The position numbers and the translations under genes were made by a program. From Streptococcus catagoni (GTDB lineage: Bacteria > Bacillota > Bacilli > Lactobacillales > Streptococcaceae), in contig NZ_WPCW01000003.1 in assembly GCF_011421425.1 (NCBI RefSeq), positions 62,001 to 126,000 of the forward strand: DNA of 64,000 nt. The letters run 5' to 3'. Below are positions 53,871 through 63,719 of this stretch, in pieces (positions within the stretch are counted from its first letter, which is position 1; each line of letters starts with the position of its first letter). Below the pieces are notes generated by a model, which was given only the letters and a program-made list of their open reading frames with translations, ran no database searches and was not told the DNA's origin.

Positions 53871-54539
53871 GGCTCTATAATTTCTGTAGTGGATAAATCC
53901 ACAAAAGAGATATAGAGTATTTTTTGTTATTGAAATTTTTCACATCAAAAAAGTCCCATATGACCTATAATGAAAAGCGACTAAACCATCATTAGAAAGG
54001 TATCATATGGAATAATTTGATTTTATCACAAACACTCTAGGAATTAAAGACCCTAACATCACTATTTCTGACTATTTAGATTGCGGAAGTCATAAAGAAA
54101 TTATCGCCAAACTTGATTATCAAGCACCCAAATGCCCATATTGCCAAGAATCATGCCATCTCTACATCTACAGTTATCAGAAAGCTCAATGAATTCACTT
54201 TTAAAACTGATTTAACAAAACTACCCACTCATATGTCTTGGGATGAATATAGCTTTAAGAAAGGGAAAATAAGCTTTATTGCTCAAAATTTTGACTCCCT
54301 TAAAATCATCTCGATTCTTGATGGACGTACACAAGCTACTATTCGCAATCATTTTCTTCGCTTTTCTCGTGAGTTTCGAAATAACGTTAAAGTCATTAAG
54401 CGTAATGCTTTTGGATTTCGGAACTTTGAAAACTATAAAACAAGTATTTTGATTGCTTTGAACATCAAAATAGAGAGTACCAATTTGATACTCTCTAGAT
54501 CTTAGCTTTTCATCTACCCACTACAGTTGACAAAGAGCC
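53871..54539 (+). mobile_element. Internally deleted ISL3-family insertion sequence (669 bp)
   Basis: Ends are GGCTCTATAATTTCTGTAGTGG on the left and, read inward on the other strand, GGCTCTTTGTCAACTGTAGTGG on the right, the ISL3/IS1167-type inverted repeats. The element is flanked by the 8-bp direct repeat AAAAAACT at 53863-53870 and 54540-54547. The transposase begins at ATG 54007, but the third codon is TAA. The N-terminus (ITISDYLDCGSHKEIIAKLD) is fused by deletion to a middle part (THMSWDEYSFKKGKISFIAQ) and then to the C-terminus (NFENYKTSILIALNIK), removing most of the DDE core. A non-autonomous relic with intact ends. Confidence 0.88.
54113..54505 (+). pseudogene. ISL3-family transposase remnant
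   Basis: The frame carries the helix-turn-helix AKNHAISTSTVIRKLNEF and the first catalytic region SWDEYSFKKG...SILDGRTQATIRNHF, then jumps at about VKVI/KRNAFGFRNF to the C-terminal end. Two internal deletions and an upstream stop make it non-functional. Confidence 0.85.
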
Positions 54540-54591
54540 AAAAAACTAACCTCTGATGAGACTAAGTCATTCCTGTTATTAACTAAAGTGA

Positions 54592-56535
54592 TTAGGCATC
54601 TGGTCTTGATTTACGGGCAATATCAGCTAAGATTGTTTCTACAAATTGCTCAATAGTTTCAGTATGTGTTGCCTTGCTTCCATAGCGACGAACATTGACT
54701 GATTTGTCTTCCATTTCCTTATCTCCAACAATTAATTGGTAAGGAATTTTGCTGGTTTGTGAAGCACGGATCTTGTATTGCATTTTCTCATTACGATCGT
54801 CAACATCTGCACGGATTCCGTGGTCTTTGAGCACTTTAGCAACTCCCCAAGCATAATCAATGTGGGCTTCATTTGAAATTGGGATCACGGTTACTTGATG
54901 AGGGGCTAACCAGGTTGGGAAGGCACCTTTGTAAGTTTCAATTAAGATAGCAGTGAAACGTTCCATGGTTGAGATAACACCACGGTGAATCATCACTGGT
55001 CGGTGTTCTTCCCCATCAGCACCAATATACTTCAAATCAAACCGTTCTGGTAGTAAGAAGTCTAACTGAATAGTTGACAATGTTTCTTCATTACCAAGAG
55101 CTGTTTTAACTTGGATATCAAGTTTAGGACCATAAAAGGCTGCTTCACCTTCAGCTTCAAAGTAGTCAACACCCATTTCATCAAGAGCTGCTTTTAACAT
55201 GCTTTGAGCATTTTCCCACATCTCATCATTGTCATAATATTTTTCTGTATCCTTAGGATCACGGTATGACAAACGGAAACGATAATCTGTTAAATTAAAG
55301 TCCTCATAAACATCGATGATTAATTGCAGTGCACGTTGGAATTCTTCCTGGATTTGCTCTGGTGTGACGAATAGGTGCCCGTCATTAAGAGTCATCTCAC
55401 GGACACGTTGAAGTCCTGATAGTGCACCTGATTTCTCGTAGCGGTGCATCATCCCAAGCTCAGCAATTCGAATAGGCAACTCACGGTAAGAGTGAACATG
55501 GTTTTTATAGACCTGAATATGATGAGGGCAGTTCATTGGACGAAGAACAAATTCTTCTCCATCACCCATATCCATGGTTGGAAACATGTCTTCTTGGTAA
55601 TGCTCCCAGTGACCAGAAGTTTTATAAAGATCAACTGAGGCTAGTGGTGGGGTATAAACATGTTGGTAACCAGAAGCCAACTCTTTGTCAGTGATATAAC
55701 GTTCTAGGGTACGACGGATAGTTGCCCCATCTGGTAGCCAGAATGGAAGTCCTTGTCCTACTTCTTGGCTGATCATGAAGAGATCAAGTTCCTTACCAAG
55801 TTTTCTGTGATCACGTTCTTTAGCTTCTTCCAAGCGTGTTAGGTAGGCTTTTAAATCTTTTTTATCAAACCAAGCAGTACCATAGACACGTTGCATCATG
55901 GCATTGTCACTGTTTCCACGCCAGTAAGCACCTGCCACATTAAGCAAGTGGAAGACTTGAATGCGACCAGTTGATGGCACATGAGGGCCACGACAGAGGT
56001 CAACAAACTCACCTTGACGATAAATAGTAAGTCCTGCTGCATCGTCAGCGTGCTCACTGATTAATTCAACTTTGTAAGGATCATCCTTGAAGAGCTCCAA
56101 AGCTTCTTCTTTACTAATTTCCTCACGGATACAAGGGTGATTTTCTTTGACGATTTTTTTCATTTCTTCTTCGATACGAGGAAGGTCTTCGTTTGAAATT
56201 TGACCTGCTTCATTATCAGTATCGTAGTAAAAACCATCAGCAATAGCTGGTCCAACCCCTAAATGTAGCTCTGGGAAAAGACGCTTAGCGGCTTGAGCAA
56301 ACAAGTGAGCAGCCGAGTGGCGCAAAACCTCAAAGGCATCCTCATGGTCAGGGGTTACAATCTCAATAGCACCATCTTCTTCAATAGGACGTGTGGTGTC
56401 AATCAGTTGCCCATTAAATTTACCTGCTAAGGCTTTTTTAGCCAAAGAATTTGAAATAGATTGGGCTATTTCAAAAGTTGTAATACCAGATTCAAACTCG
56501 CGCACTGCACCATCTGGAAATGAAATCTTAATCAT
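54592..56535 (-). CDS. thrS: Threonyl-tRNA synthetase
   Basis: The 647-residue class-II synthetase has a TGS domain (1-60), an editing/SAD domain with [16 protein letters not shown] (about 73) and [12 protein letters not shown], the catalytic core ([15 protein letters not shown], motif 2 [14 protein letters not shown]) and the C-terminal anticodon-binding domain ([14 protein letters not shown] onward). A T-box leader lies upstream. The length is normal for the family. Confidence 0.98.
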   Translation of the reverse strand: MIKISFPDGAVREFESGITTFEIAQSISNSLAKKALAGKFNGQLIDTTRPIEEDGAIEIVTPDHEDAFEVLRHSAAHLFAQAAKRLFPELHLGVGPAIADGFYYDTDNEAGQISNEDLPRIEEEMKKIVKENHPCIREEISKEEALELFKDDPYKVELISEHADDAAGLTIYRQGEFVDLCRGPHVPSTGRIQVFHLLNVAGAYWRGNSDNAMMQRVYGTAWFDKKDLKAYLTRLEEAKERDHRKLGKELDLFMISQEVGQGLPFWLPDGATIRRTLERYITDKELASGYQHVYTPPLASVDLYKTSGHWEHYQEDMFPTMDMGDGEEFVLRPMNCPHHIQVYKNHVHSYRELPIRIAELGMMHRYEKSGALSGLQRVREMTLNDGHLFVTPEQIQEEFQRALQLIIDVYEDFNLTDYRFRLSYRDPKDTEKYYDNDEMWENAQSMLKAALDEMGVDYFEAEGEAAFYGPKLDIQVKTALGNEETLSTIQLDFLLPERFDLKYIGADGEEHRPVMIHRGVISTMERFTAILIETYKGAFPTWLAPHQVTVIPISNEAHIDYAWGVAKVLKDHGIRADVDDRNEKMQYKIRASQTSKIPYQLIVGDKEMEDKSVNVRRYGSKATHTETIEQFVETILADIARKSRPDA

Positions 56536-56950
56536 ATGTCTCTCCTTTTCTTAATAACTGTTAGAATGATATCAAACCTTGAACCCACTAATAGCTTCAA
56601 GGATGGACCTAGCCTTGATCAGAAAGCTTACAGCTTGACCAACCAAGTTTATTAGACCTTCCATGAGCAAAGTAGTCTGGCTCTTCTTCCAAGCCTGTCC
56701 TCTTTTTTGTAAAAAAAGAGTCTCTACGTCCCAAAGGACGTAAAGACTACGTGGTTCCACCTTAATTTATGCAGGACAAAAAACATGCCGTGCACCTCTA
56801 ATGGCGATAAGGGAACCACCCTTTTATGTTTGCATAAAATCCATGGAAGGAGTATTACACTAGATATCTTGTGTTCTTTTCACCAACCAACACTCGCTAA
56901 GGTCATCATCTAATCTAACATATCTTCCCTTTCATTATAACAAGTTTTCT
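56536..56950 (-). promoter_or_regulatory. T-box riboswitch leader of thrS
   Basis: The minus strand has AAGGTGGAACCACG (over 56763-56750), the T-box sequence that pairs with the uncharged tRNA acceptor end, followed by the terminator stem AGTCTTTACGTCC/GGACGTAGAGACT and a T run (56748-56711). Upstream stem I has the GA-rich AGATGATGACC motif. A related GGGTGGTTCC lies upstream at about 56813-56823. The threonine specifier was not assigned with certainty. Confidence 0.85.
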
Positions 56951-57030
56951 AAATATTTCAATAGGAAATTGTTAATCTTCTGGGCTTGATTTTTGAAAGG
57001 AGAGAAATTTAACTGACAGCCTACTTTGCC
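56950..57030. other. Short AT-rich gap between the T-box leader and the glycosyltransferase gene
   Basis: I see no ORF and no convincing terminator for the glycosyltransferase operon. Confidence 0.35.
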
Positions 57031-58365
57031 TTAATCTAAAAAGTCCTTAATGGCATTAACAAGTTTGATTGGGGCTTTGAAAACCTTGACTGAAGTCTGA
57101 GCAGTTGCTTTAGCAGCTCTCTTTGGTAGATAGCTAGCATCTTGAACTAACTTCATGGGTTCTCTTTTTTCAGAAGCGTTCACATAAAGCGATAACTTCT
57201 TATACTCTTTTTTATTCTTTAAAATGAGCGTGTCCAAATAGAAAGTGTAGATGGACTGAGCAAAGTGCTGGGATGATATCTCAAAACGTTTTTGATCTAG
57301 CAGCTCTTGATTCATTTCTGGGGTCTCTAAGATGGCATCAATAATGGCATCTGCAAGATCTGACTCTTGTTGATAGAGGGTTCCAAACATTTTGTCTGTT
57401 ATCAAATCATCCAAGTATGGGTTCGATTGTGCAATGATTGGTCGGCCGCTAGCCAAACTTTCTATGTAAGTGAGACCTTGGGTTTCACTTGTTGAAGCAC
57501 TGACAAAAAAGTCACAAGCCTTATAATAATGACTGACCTTTTCATGGGGAACCATACCTGTAAAAATAACAGAATCTGCTACTCCACTTTCTTCTGCCAG
57601 AGTTTTTAAATCCTCTAAGTAGGGACCTGAACCAACAATGACCAGTTTGATCTTCTGATTGACTTCTAAAACATCGGGCATTTGTTTGATGATGGCCTGG
57701 ATATTTTTTTCAAATGAAATCCGAGAAAGGCTCAATAAGAATGTTTCATCCTCAGCAATGCCTAAGTCTGCTTTTAACTTTGCTATGTCTTGATCAGTGA
57801 TATCATCTCGAACATATTTCTCTAGGGGAATACCTGTCGAAATAATACGTTTAGGTATTTTCACCTCATAACCTTCTAAGAGGTTTAAAACGATTCTACT
57901 AGGGCAAATGACCCCATCCAAGTCCTTGAGGTAGCCTCTTAAAATAGGCTTAACCATGCTTGGGCGGATCAATTTACCATTTGCGATATAACCAACATAA
58001 TCCTCATACTGGGTGTGGTAGGTATGGACAACTGGGATTCTCAAAGCTTTGCCGACAATTTTCCCCAACAAACCTAAACTAAACTCTGTTTGGGTGTGAA
58101 TAATGTCTAGATCATACTGCTTTGCTATTTTATAAGAAGATATCAAACCACGATAGACTACCCGACGGTCTGTAAATGAGACAAAGGGTACACTTGGCAA
58201 GCGTATGACTGTTGGATCTTCAAATCGTTTGACATTCTTATCTGTTGTGGTAAAGACATAAACTTCATGTCCTTGTTTTTCCAGTTCTTCTTTTAGGGTT
58301 CGAATACTGGTTGAGACTCCCGATACCTGGGGAAAATAAGTATCTGTAAATAGACCTATGTGCAT
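57031..58365 (-). CDS. GT4 glycosyltransferase, probable glucosyl-diacylglycerol synthase
   Basis: The 444-residue GT-B enzyme has N-terminal HIGLFTDTYFPQVSGVSTSI, HTYHTQYEDYVGY, and the nucleotide-sugar region FVSASTSETQGLTYIESLASGRP, the ExxxxxxE pattern of family GT4. Length and its position after a 332-residue GT4 gene match pneumococcal spr0982 and S. agalactiae iagA, which make monoglucosyl-diacylglycerol, the lipid anchor of lipoteichoic acid. A basic C-terminal region may bind the membrane. Confidence 0.85.
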   Translation of the reverse strand: MHIGLFTDTYFPQVSGVSTSIRTLKEELEKQGHEVYVFTTTDKNVKRFEDPTVIRLPSVPFVSFTDRRVVYRGLISSYKIAKQYDLDIIHTQTEFSLGLLGKIVGKALRIPVVHTYHTQYEDYVGYIANGKLIRPSMVKPILRGYLKDLDGVICPSRIVLNLLEGYEVKIPKRIISTGIPLEKYVRDDITDQDIAKLKADLGIAEDETFLLSLSRISFEKNIQAIIKQMPDVLEVNQKIKLVIVGSGPYLEDLKTLAEESGVADSVIFTGMVPHEKVSHYYKACDFFVSASTSETQGLTYIESLASGRPIIAQSNPYLDDLITDKMFGTLYQQESDLADAIIDAILETPEMNQELLDQKRFEISSQHFAQSIYTFYLDTLILKNKKEYKKLSLYVNASEKREPMKLVQDASYLPKRAAKATAQTSVKVFKAPIKLVNAIKDFLD

Positions 58366-58366
58366 C

Positions 58367-59365
58367 TTATAACTCCATTACTTTTTGATAAGTATCTACT
58401 AGCTCCAAAGCTATCTTTTCAATACTGCGACTTTGCGCTACTTTATAACCTGTCTCTACTTTATTACTCTTACCTGAAAAAATTCTCTCTAGGGCTGCTA
58501 CAAAGCCAGGAACATCACTTGCTAGTTCCGCACTCTCCTGATTGATCCATCCTAAATAGACTGGAATATCTCTAAGAACTATATTTTGACGGCTTGCCAG
58601 AGCCTCTAAGACCACAATCCCTTCTGTTTCTTCTCGGCTGGGAAATAAGAAGGCATCAGCGCCTGTCATTGCTCCCTCATAAACACTACCCTTGATATAA
58701 CCTGGAAAAATAAGGTTTTCAGGATGTTTACCATTGATAATTTTGCGAACTTTTGAAGGAATCAGCCACTTGCTTATTTGTCCAAACCAAATAAATCGGA
58801 CATCTGGCATGGCCTCTGCGACTTTGACAAAATCATCAATCCCTTTTCGCATGAAGAATAAGCCGGCCCCCATAACGACTTTTTCTTCTTCTTTGATATT
58901 AAAATAATGGCGAAAGGCAGCTTCTTTTTCTTTATCTGGGCCATACTGATTCAAATCAATCCCATTTGAAATAGCATAAATGGGTTTTTTGATGCCGTAA
59001 TGCTCAATCAAAGACTTAGAATAAGGTGTTGGTGTGATAATAGCGTCAGCCTTATTGTAAAAGAGGCAAAGGTACTTTTTAAAGAGTGGAGACAATAGAT
59101 TGGAAAAAATGAATGAATTTCTAAAGTCTTCTTCTGTTGAGTGGCCATGCATGACCACTTTTTTGCCAGCTTTTTGGGACTTTGTCATTAATCTCCAACT
59201 CTTAAATCCGTAGCTGTTGATATGGACTAAATCATAGTCATCATTGGGATCAGTTGTGTATTCCTGTCCCACCAAAGATAGAGCTCGGGCTTGATGCTTA
59301 ATTGCCCGGCCTATCCCAGATTTGTTTAAATAATTTTCAGCTTCTAAATAAAGTAAGACTTTCAT
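58367..59365 (-). CDS. GT4 glycosyltransferase, CpoA-like
   Basis: The 332-residue protein has MKVLLYLEAENYLNKSGIGR at the N-terminus, VVMHGHSTEEDFRNSF and the donor-site block DAFLFPSREETEGIVVLEAL. The length and order match pneumococcal CpoA, which adds galactose to glucosyl-diacylglycerol. It is one base before the partner gene. The sugar donor cannot be decided from sequence. Confidence 0.82.
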   Translation of the reverse strand: MKVLLYLEAENYLNKSGIGRAIKHQARALSLVGQEYTTDPNDDYDLVHINSYGFKSWRLMTKSQKAGKKVVMHGHSTEEDFRNSFIFSNLLSPLFKKYLCLFYNKADAIITPTPYSKSLIEHYGIKKPIYAISNGIDLNQYGPDKEKEAAFRHYFNIKEEEKVVMGAGLFFMRKGIDDFVKVAEAMPDVRFIWFGQISKWLIPSKVRKIINGKHPENLIFPGYIKGSVYEGAMTGADAFLFPSREETEGIVVLEALASRQNIVLRDIPVYLGWINQESAELASDVPGFVAALERIFSGKSNKVETGYKVAQSRSIEKIALELVDTYQKVMEL

Positions 59366-59413
59366 ATCTTCTATTATAGACTATTTTTCACGTTTTTTCA
59401 CTATCTCTAGAAA

Positions 59414-59435
59414 ATATCAGCCTGAAGGCTGATAT
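59414..59435 (-). terminator. Hairpin between ccpA and the glycosyltransferase operon
   Basis: ATATCAGCC and GGCTGATAT form a perfect 9-bp stem with a TGAA/TTCA tetraloop; the minus strand continues ATTTTC. It is about 50 bp upstream of the glycosyltransferase start and could be a second terminator for ccpA or an attenuator. Confidence 0.5.
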
Positions 59436-59473
59436 CCTTAGTATAAGGGGGGATTGAGCTAGGCATTTCTTTC

Positions 59474-59504
59474 CAAAAAAAATCTGCCTTTATCAGACAG
59501 ATTT
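59474..59504 (-). terminator. Terminator of ccpA
   Basis: AATCTG and CAGATT flank an 11-base loop; the minus strand continues with eight T. It lies six bases past the ccpA stop. Confidence 0.75.
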
Positions 59505-59509
59505 AAAGT

Positions 59510-60511
59510 TCATTTTGTAGTTCCTCGACGTTTGATACCATGATTCAAAAGAATTTCTTTTTCTTCAAGTTCTTCTTTATTCATGATTTTAGTAAGCATA
59601 CGCATACTTACTGCACCTAAATCATAGACAGGTTGGCTGATTGAACTTAGGTTTGGACGTGTGTACTCAACGATAGGGGAATCATTGCTTGTAATGATTT
59701 CAAAATCTTCTGGAACTTTTTTACCAGCTTCAAAGAGACCATTAAGAAGTCCAGCTGCTAGTTCATCTTCACCAACATAGGCAGCTGTAGCACCAGAATT
59801 GATCACACGTTGGGCTAAGTCAAAGCCTTCCTTATAAGAGTAGTTGGCTTCAAAAACAAGTCCTTCTTTGTAATCAAGGGCATTTTTCTTCAAGCCTTCC
59901 TTATAACCTGGAAGTCTCACCTTACCATTAATATCATCAATCAGTGGACCAGATACAAAGGCAATTTCTTTGTGGTTTTCAGCTAAAATGTCAATAACAT
60001 CTACAACTGCAGCCTTGTAATCAATATTAACACTTGGCAACTGATGTTCTAAATCAACTGTACCTGCCAATACTATTGGCGTTCTTGAACGAGAAAACTC
60101 AGCGCGAATCTTTTCAGTCAAATGATGACCCATAAAGATAATACCGTCAACTTGTTTAGCAAACAAGGTATTAACGACATTGACCTCTTTATCATCGTCT
60201 TCATCACTAGAAGCTAAGACAATATTGTACTTGTACATAGCAGCAATATCATCAATTCCTTTTGCAAGAATAGAAAAATAACTATTTGCAATATTTGGAA
60301 TAACTACACCAACGGTGGTTGTTTTCTTACTTGCAAGTCCTCTTGCTACAGCATTTGGACGGTAATCCAAACGATCAATGACTTCTAAAACTTTTTTACG
60401 AGTATTTTCTTTAACGTTTTTATTTCCATTTACAACACGGCTAACTGTCGCCATTGAAACACCTGCTTCACGCGCGACATCGTAAATCGTAATTGTATCA
60501 TCTGTGTTCAT
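59510..60511 (-). CDS. ccpA: Catabolite control protein A
   Basis: The 333-residue LacI-family regulator has the helix-turn-helix TIYDVAREAGVSMATVSRVV (about 7-26), the hinge helix NAVARGLASKK and a periplasmic-binding-like core. With HPr-Ser-P (made by HprK, 13697-14629) it binds cre sites such as the one upstream of dhaK. It is divergent from pepQ, the conserved streptococcal arrangement. Confidence 0.97.
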   Translation of the reverse strand: MNTDDTITIYDVAREAGVSMATVSRVVNGNKNVKENTRKKVLEVIDRLDYRPNAVARGLASKKTTTVGVVIPNIANSYFSILAKGIDDIAAMYKYNIVLASSDEDDDKEVNVVNTLFAKQVDGIIFMGHHLTEKIRAEFSRSRTPIVLAGTVDLEHQLPSVNIDYKAAVVDVIDILAENHKEIAFVSGPLIDDINGKVRLPGYKEGLKKNALDYKEGLVFEANYSYKEGFDLAQRVINSGATAAYVGEDELAAGLLNGLFEAGKKVPEDFEIITSNDSPIVEYTRPNLSSISQPVYDLGAVSMRMLTKIMNKEELEEKEILLNHGIKRRGTTK

Positions 60512-60683
60512 TACTTATTCTTCCTTTCTATATGAAAATGACGCTTTCAAAAGTATTTTAGCATTAATTGTAACCACTTTCAAGTAATAAAGGGCAGAAT
60601 TTGAAAACTTTTTCAAAAACTTTTAGAAAGCTTGATTTTTTCTTGTTTTTTTGGAAGAATAGAGAAAGAAAGAAGGTAATTCA

Positions 60684-61769
60684 ATGACAAAATTAGATCA
60701 AATAAGGCAATTTTTAGATCATGAAAAAGCAGAATTAGCTATTTTTTCTGATCCCGTAACAGTTAACTACTTAAGTGGATTTTCTTGTGATCCTCATGAA
60801 CGTCAAATGTTTCTATTTGTCTACCATCAGTCAGATCCGCTTCTTTTTGTGCCTGCTTTAGAGCTGGCAAGGGCTAGTTCTATTGTTGATTTCCCAGTCT
60901 TTGCTTATATGGATTCAGAAAATCCATGGGAAAAAATGAAAACTGTCTTACCACACACAGACGTCAAAAAGATTTATGCTGAATTTGATCATCTTAATCT
61001 GACAAAATTTCAAGGTTTACAAAGTATCTTTTCAGGACATTTTGAAAACCTAACACCACTTGTTCAGAAAATGAGACTCATCAAATCAGCTGATGAAATT
61101 GAAAAAATGTTGGTGGCTGGAGATTTTGCTGATAAGGCTGTAAGAATTGGATTTGATAATATTTCCTTAGCCCATACAGAAACAGATATCATTGCACAAA
61201 TAGAATTTGGAATGAAAAAGCAAGGCATTAACAAGATGAGCTTTGAAACAATGGTTCTAACTGGTAACAACGCTGCCAATCCTCATGGCATTCCAGGAAC
61301 CAACCTGATTGAAAACAATGCCCTCCTACTATTTGATTTAGGAGTTGAAACACTGGGCTATACCAGTGACATGACCAGAACTGTAGCTGTCGGTAAGCCT
61401 GATCAATTCAAAATTGATATGTACAACTTATGCTTAGAAGCTCAACTAAGTGCGCAGGACTTTATTAAACCAGGAGTCACTGCGGCAGAGGTTGATGCAG
61501 CAGCCCGCAATGTTATTGAAAAGGCTGGTTACGGTCAGTATTTCAACCATCGTCTCGGTCATGGTTTAGGAATGGATGTCCATGAATACCCTTCAATCAT
61601 GGCAGGAAATGATCTGGTTATTGAAGAAGGTATGTGCTTCTCAGTTGAACCAGGCATCTACATCCCAGAAAAAGTTGGAGTCCGCATTGAAGATTGTGGT
61701 TACGTGACAAAAAATGGCTTCCAACCCTTTACAAAAACACCAAAAGAACTCCTCTACTTTGAGGGATAA
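60684..61769 (+). CDS. pepQ: Xaa-Pro dipeptidase
   Basis: The 361-residue M24 metallopeptidase has metal ligands in LLFDLGVETLGYTSDMTRTV (two Asp), HRLGHGLGMDVHEYP, SVEPGIYIPEK and GVRIEDCGYV, giving the usual dinuclear site. It cleaves X-Pro dipeptides in amino-acid recovery. A GAAAGAAGG site precedes the ATG. It is next to ccpA in most streptococci and lactobacilli. Confidence 0.96.
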   Translation: MTKLDQIRQFLDHEKAELAIFSDPVTVNYLSGFSCDPHERQMFLFVYHQSDPLLFVPALELARASSIVDFPVFAYMDSENPWEKMKTVLPHTDVKKIYAEFDHLNLTKFQGLQSIFSGHFENLTPLVQKMRLIKSADEIEKMLVAGDFADKAVRIGFDNISLAHTETDIIAQIEFGMKKQGINKMSFETMVLTGNNAANPHGIPGTNLIENNALLLFDLGVETLGYTSDMTRTVAVGKPDQFKIDMYNLCLEAQLSAQDFIKPGVTAAEVDAAARNVIEKAGYGQYFNHRLGHGLGMDVHEYPSIMAGNDLVIEEGMCFSVEPGIYIPEKVGVRIEDCGYVTKNGFQPFTKTPKELLYFEG

Positions 61770-61775
61770 AAAGAG

Positions 61776-61805
61776 AAGACCAGCCTTACAAACTGGTCTT
61801 TTTAC
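61776..61805. terminator. Terminator of pepQ
   Basis: AAGACCAG (61776-61783) and CTGGTCTT (61793-61800) form an 8-bp stem followed by T. It may also end transcription from the convergent pseudogene. Confidence 0.8.
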
Positions 61806-62575
61806 TATTTTCTTTCTTGACGAAAGGTAAAACTATGCCAGACCTTTAAGTATTGAAGCAAGATGAGGTTTTCTTCAGCTATATAGACAAGAATATTTTG
61901 CCTACCATCTTTTGGACGATCCTTCAGGGCTATCTGAAGTTCTCCTTTGTATTGACCGGCAAGATCATTACCTATACTTACCATACCAGCTTTAATGTCC
62001 TTAGTGTTTTTAGGGGCAATAGCATGCGCTTTATAGGTGATTCTCGGTTGGCTGGAGCGTATCATGTAATCAGACCTGCCATTCTTAAAAGAAACACTTG
62101 AGCCGACAAAGACATGATTCTTTGGACCTCTGCTGATACTATTCGATCTGAAATTGGCCATGGGCCGACCTGACCATTTGGGCTATCAATAAAGGCAGCT
62201 GTTTGCAAATTGTGTCTTTTGTATTGCTGCGCTGTTGCCAGAAAATAGTCAAGAGTCAAGCCTGTATAGGCCTGAGGGTAAAAATTATGTGAGCCTACAA
62301 GTTGAGACTTGTTGGGTCCAAAGTCTGTCACCATATCAATATAGTCCTGTCCCCTAGAAATGTTGAGCTCAATTTTGATCCCATAAGGGTTATGTGTGAG
62401 TATAGCCTCCTCATAGCCAGTGAAACCTTCATCAAGGCGGAGGGCATCAATTCCCATCTCATGGAAGACTTCTAGTTGGTTATAAGCAATATCAAGAGCT
62501 TTGGATTAACGTCCAAGGAGGTTTTGCCCCCTTTTTCATTGCCATATTGAATAATTTCTTTATATGTGGACTTTT
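61805..62575 (-). pseudogene. Decayed MupG-like (DUF871) 6-phospho-muramidase gene
   Basis: The pieces KSTYKEIIQYGNEKGGKTSL, MGIDALRLDEGFTGYEEAIL (with HNPYGIKIELNIS and FIDSPNGQVGPWP) and SDYMIRSSQPRITYKAHAIA (with GQYKGELQIALKD) belong to the DUF871/MupG family (~360 residues) that splits MurNAc-6-phosphate disaccharides. A one-base loss near 62505 (NPK to ALDIAYNQ) and a deletion plus frame change around 62062-62161 break it; the first ~60 residues are missing. No start or promoter remains. Confidence 0.75.
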
Positions 62576-62666
62576 TCCTTAAAGATGCAGAAAAAGAGTC
62601 TCCCTTTTGTTTTCAATTATGCTTTATGCTATCATTACATTATAAAATGTTAAGAGGTAAGACTAT

Positions 62667-63329
62667 ATGGATTCCATTAGAGAAAAAATTAAAGACAGTC
62701 TCTATTTCAGAACAGCTGTTCGTGTTTACAATGATCAGAAGATTCCAGATAAGGATGTGGAGCTCTTATTAGATGTTGCTTGGAGAAGTCCTTCATCAGT
62801 TGGACTAGAAGGTTGGCGCTTTATTGTTCTAGAAAATGAAGCCATAAAGGCTGAAATTAAAGAAGTTGCTTGGGGCGCTCAGTACCAGTTAGAAACAGCC
62901 AGTCATTTTATCTTATTGATGGCTGAAAAAAATGCACGATATGACGGCAAATCAATAAGAGAAAGTCTGATTAGAAGAGGGATTACAGAGGGCGAGCCTA
63001 TGGATAGCCGGCTAAAAACCTATGAGGCTTTCCAAAAAAACGATATGAAAATGGCTGACAATCCTCGTGCGCTCTTTGATTGGACCTCTAAACAAACCTA
63101 TATTGCCCTAGGAAGCATGATGACCAGTGCAGCCCTAATGGGAATTGACTCCTGCCCAATTGAAGGTTTTGACTACCAAAAAGTGGATATGATTTTAGCC
63201 AAACATGGGATTATTGATCCGGAAAAAGAAGGCATTGCTAGTATCTTATCACTAGGCTATCGCCTGCGTGACCCTAAACATGTCCAGACGCGTAAGCCAC
63301 GTGAAGAAGTTATTTCTGTCATTAAATAA
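62667..63329 (+). CDS. Nitroreductase-family FMN oxidoreductase
   Basis: The 220-residue protein has FRTAVRVYNDQKIPDKDVEL, the family's FMN-binding start, and SPSSVGLEGWRFIVLEN. A conserved GIDSCPIEGFD matches the NfsB/NfnB group. It reduces nitro or quinone compounds with NAD(P)H; the physiological substrate is unknown. It starts after TAAGAGG and is 12 bp before the glyoxalase gene. Confidence 0.9.
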   Translation: MDSIREKIKDSLYFRTAVRVYNDQKIPDKDVELLLDVAWRSPSSVGLEGWRFIVLENEAIKAEIKEVAWGAQYQLETASHFILLMAEKNARYDGKSIRESLIRRGITEGEPMDSRLKTYEAFQKNDMKMADNPRALFDWTSKQTYIALGSMMTSAALMGIDSCPIEGFDYQKVDMILAKHGIIDPEKEGIASILSLGYRLRDPKHVQTRKPREEVISVIK

Positions 63330-63341
63330 AAGGAGAATCAT

Positions 63342-63719
63342 ATGAAGTCACTACATACCTGTATCCGTGTTAAAGATTTGGAAAAATCCATTGCTTTCTA
63401 CACAGAGGCTTTCCCCTTCAAAGAAAAGCGTCGTAAAGATTTTCCAGATGACCGCTTTACCCTAGTTTATCTAGCTTTAGAAGATGACAGCTACGAACTA
63501 GAGTTAACCTACAACTATGGGCATGAGGCCTATGACCTAGGAAATGGTTATGGACACATAGCTCTTGGTACAAAAGATTTTGAGAAAAGACATGAAAATC
63601 ATAAAAAAGCAGGCTATTCTGTGACGGACATCAAAGGTCTGTCAGATCAGTCTACCCAATTTTACTTTATTGAGGATCCAGACGGCTATAAGATTGAAGT
63701 TATTGACCTAAACAAGTAA
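63342..63719 (+). CDS. gloA: Lactoylglutathione lyase (glyoxalase I)
   Basis: The 125-residue VOC enzyme has metal ligands at His5 (SLHTCIRVKD), Glu (YELELTYN), His (GYGHIALGT) and Glu (GYKIEVIDL), the complete glyoxalase-I set. It detoxifies methylglyoxal, which dihydroxyacetone phosphate metabolism produces. It is in an operon with the nitroreductase; AAGGAG precedes the ATG. Confidence 0.93.
   Translation: MKSLHTCIRVKDLEKSIAFYTEAFPFKEKRRKDFPDDRFTLVYLALEDDSYELELTYNYGHEAYDLGNGYGHIALGTKDFEKRHENHKKAGYSVTDIKGLSDQSTQFYFIEDPDGYKIEVIDLNK

Noticed and set aside
56572..56760. 62-codon ORF in the thrS leader
   Set aside because: It covers the T-box and terminator hairpin; explained by the riboswitch.
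60531..60549. Possible cre site upstream of ccpA (TGAAAATGACGCTTTCA)
   Set aside because: Palindromic, but spacing and two positions do not fit the cre consensus well; not called.
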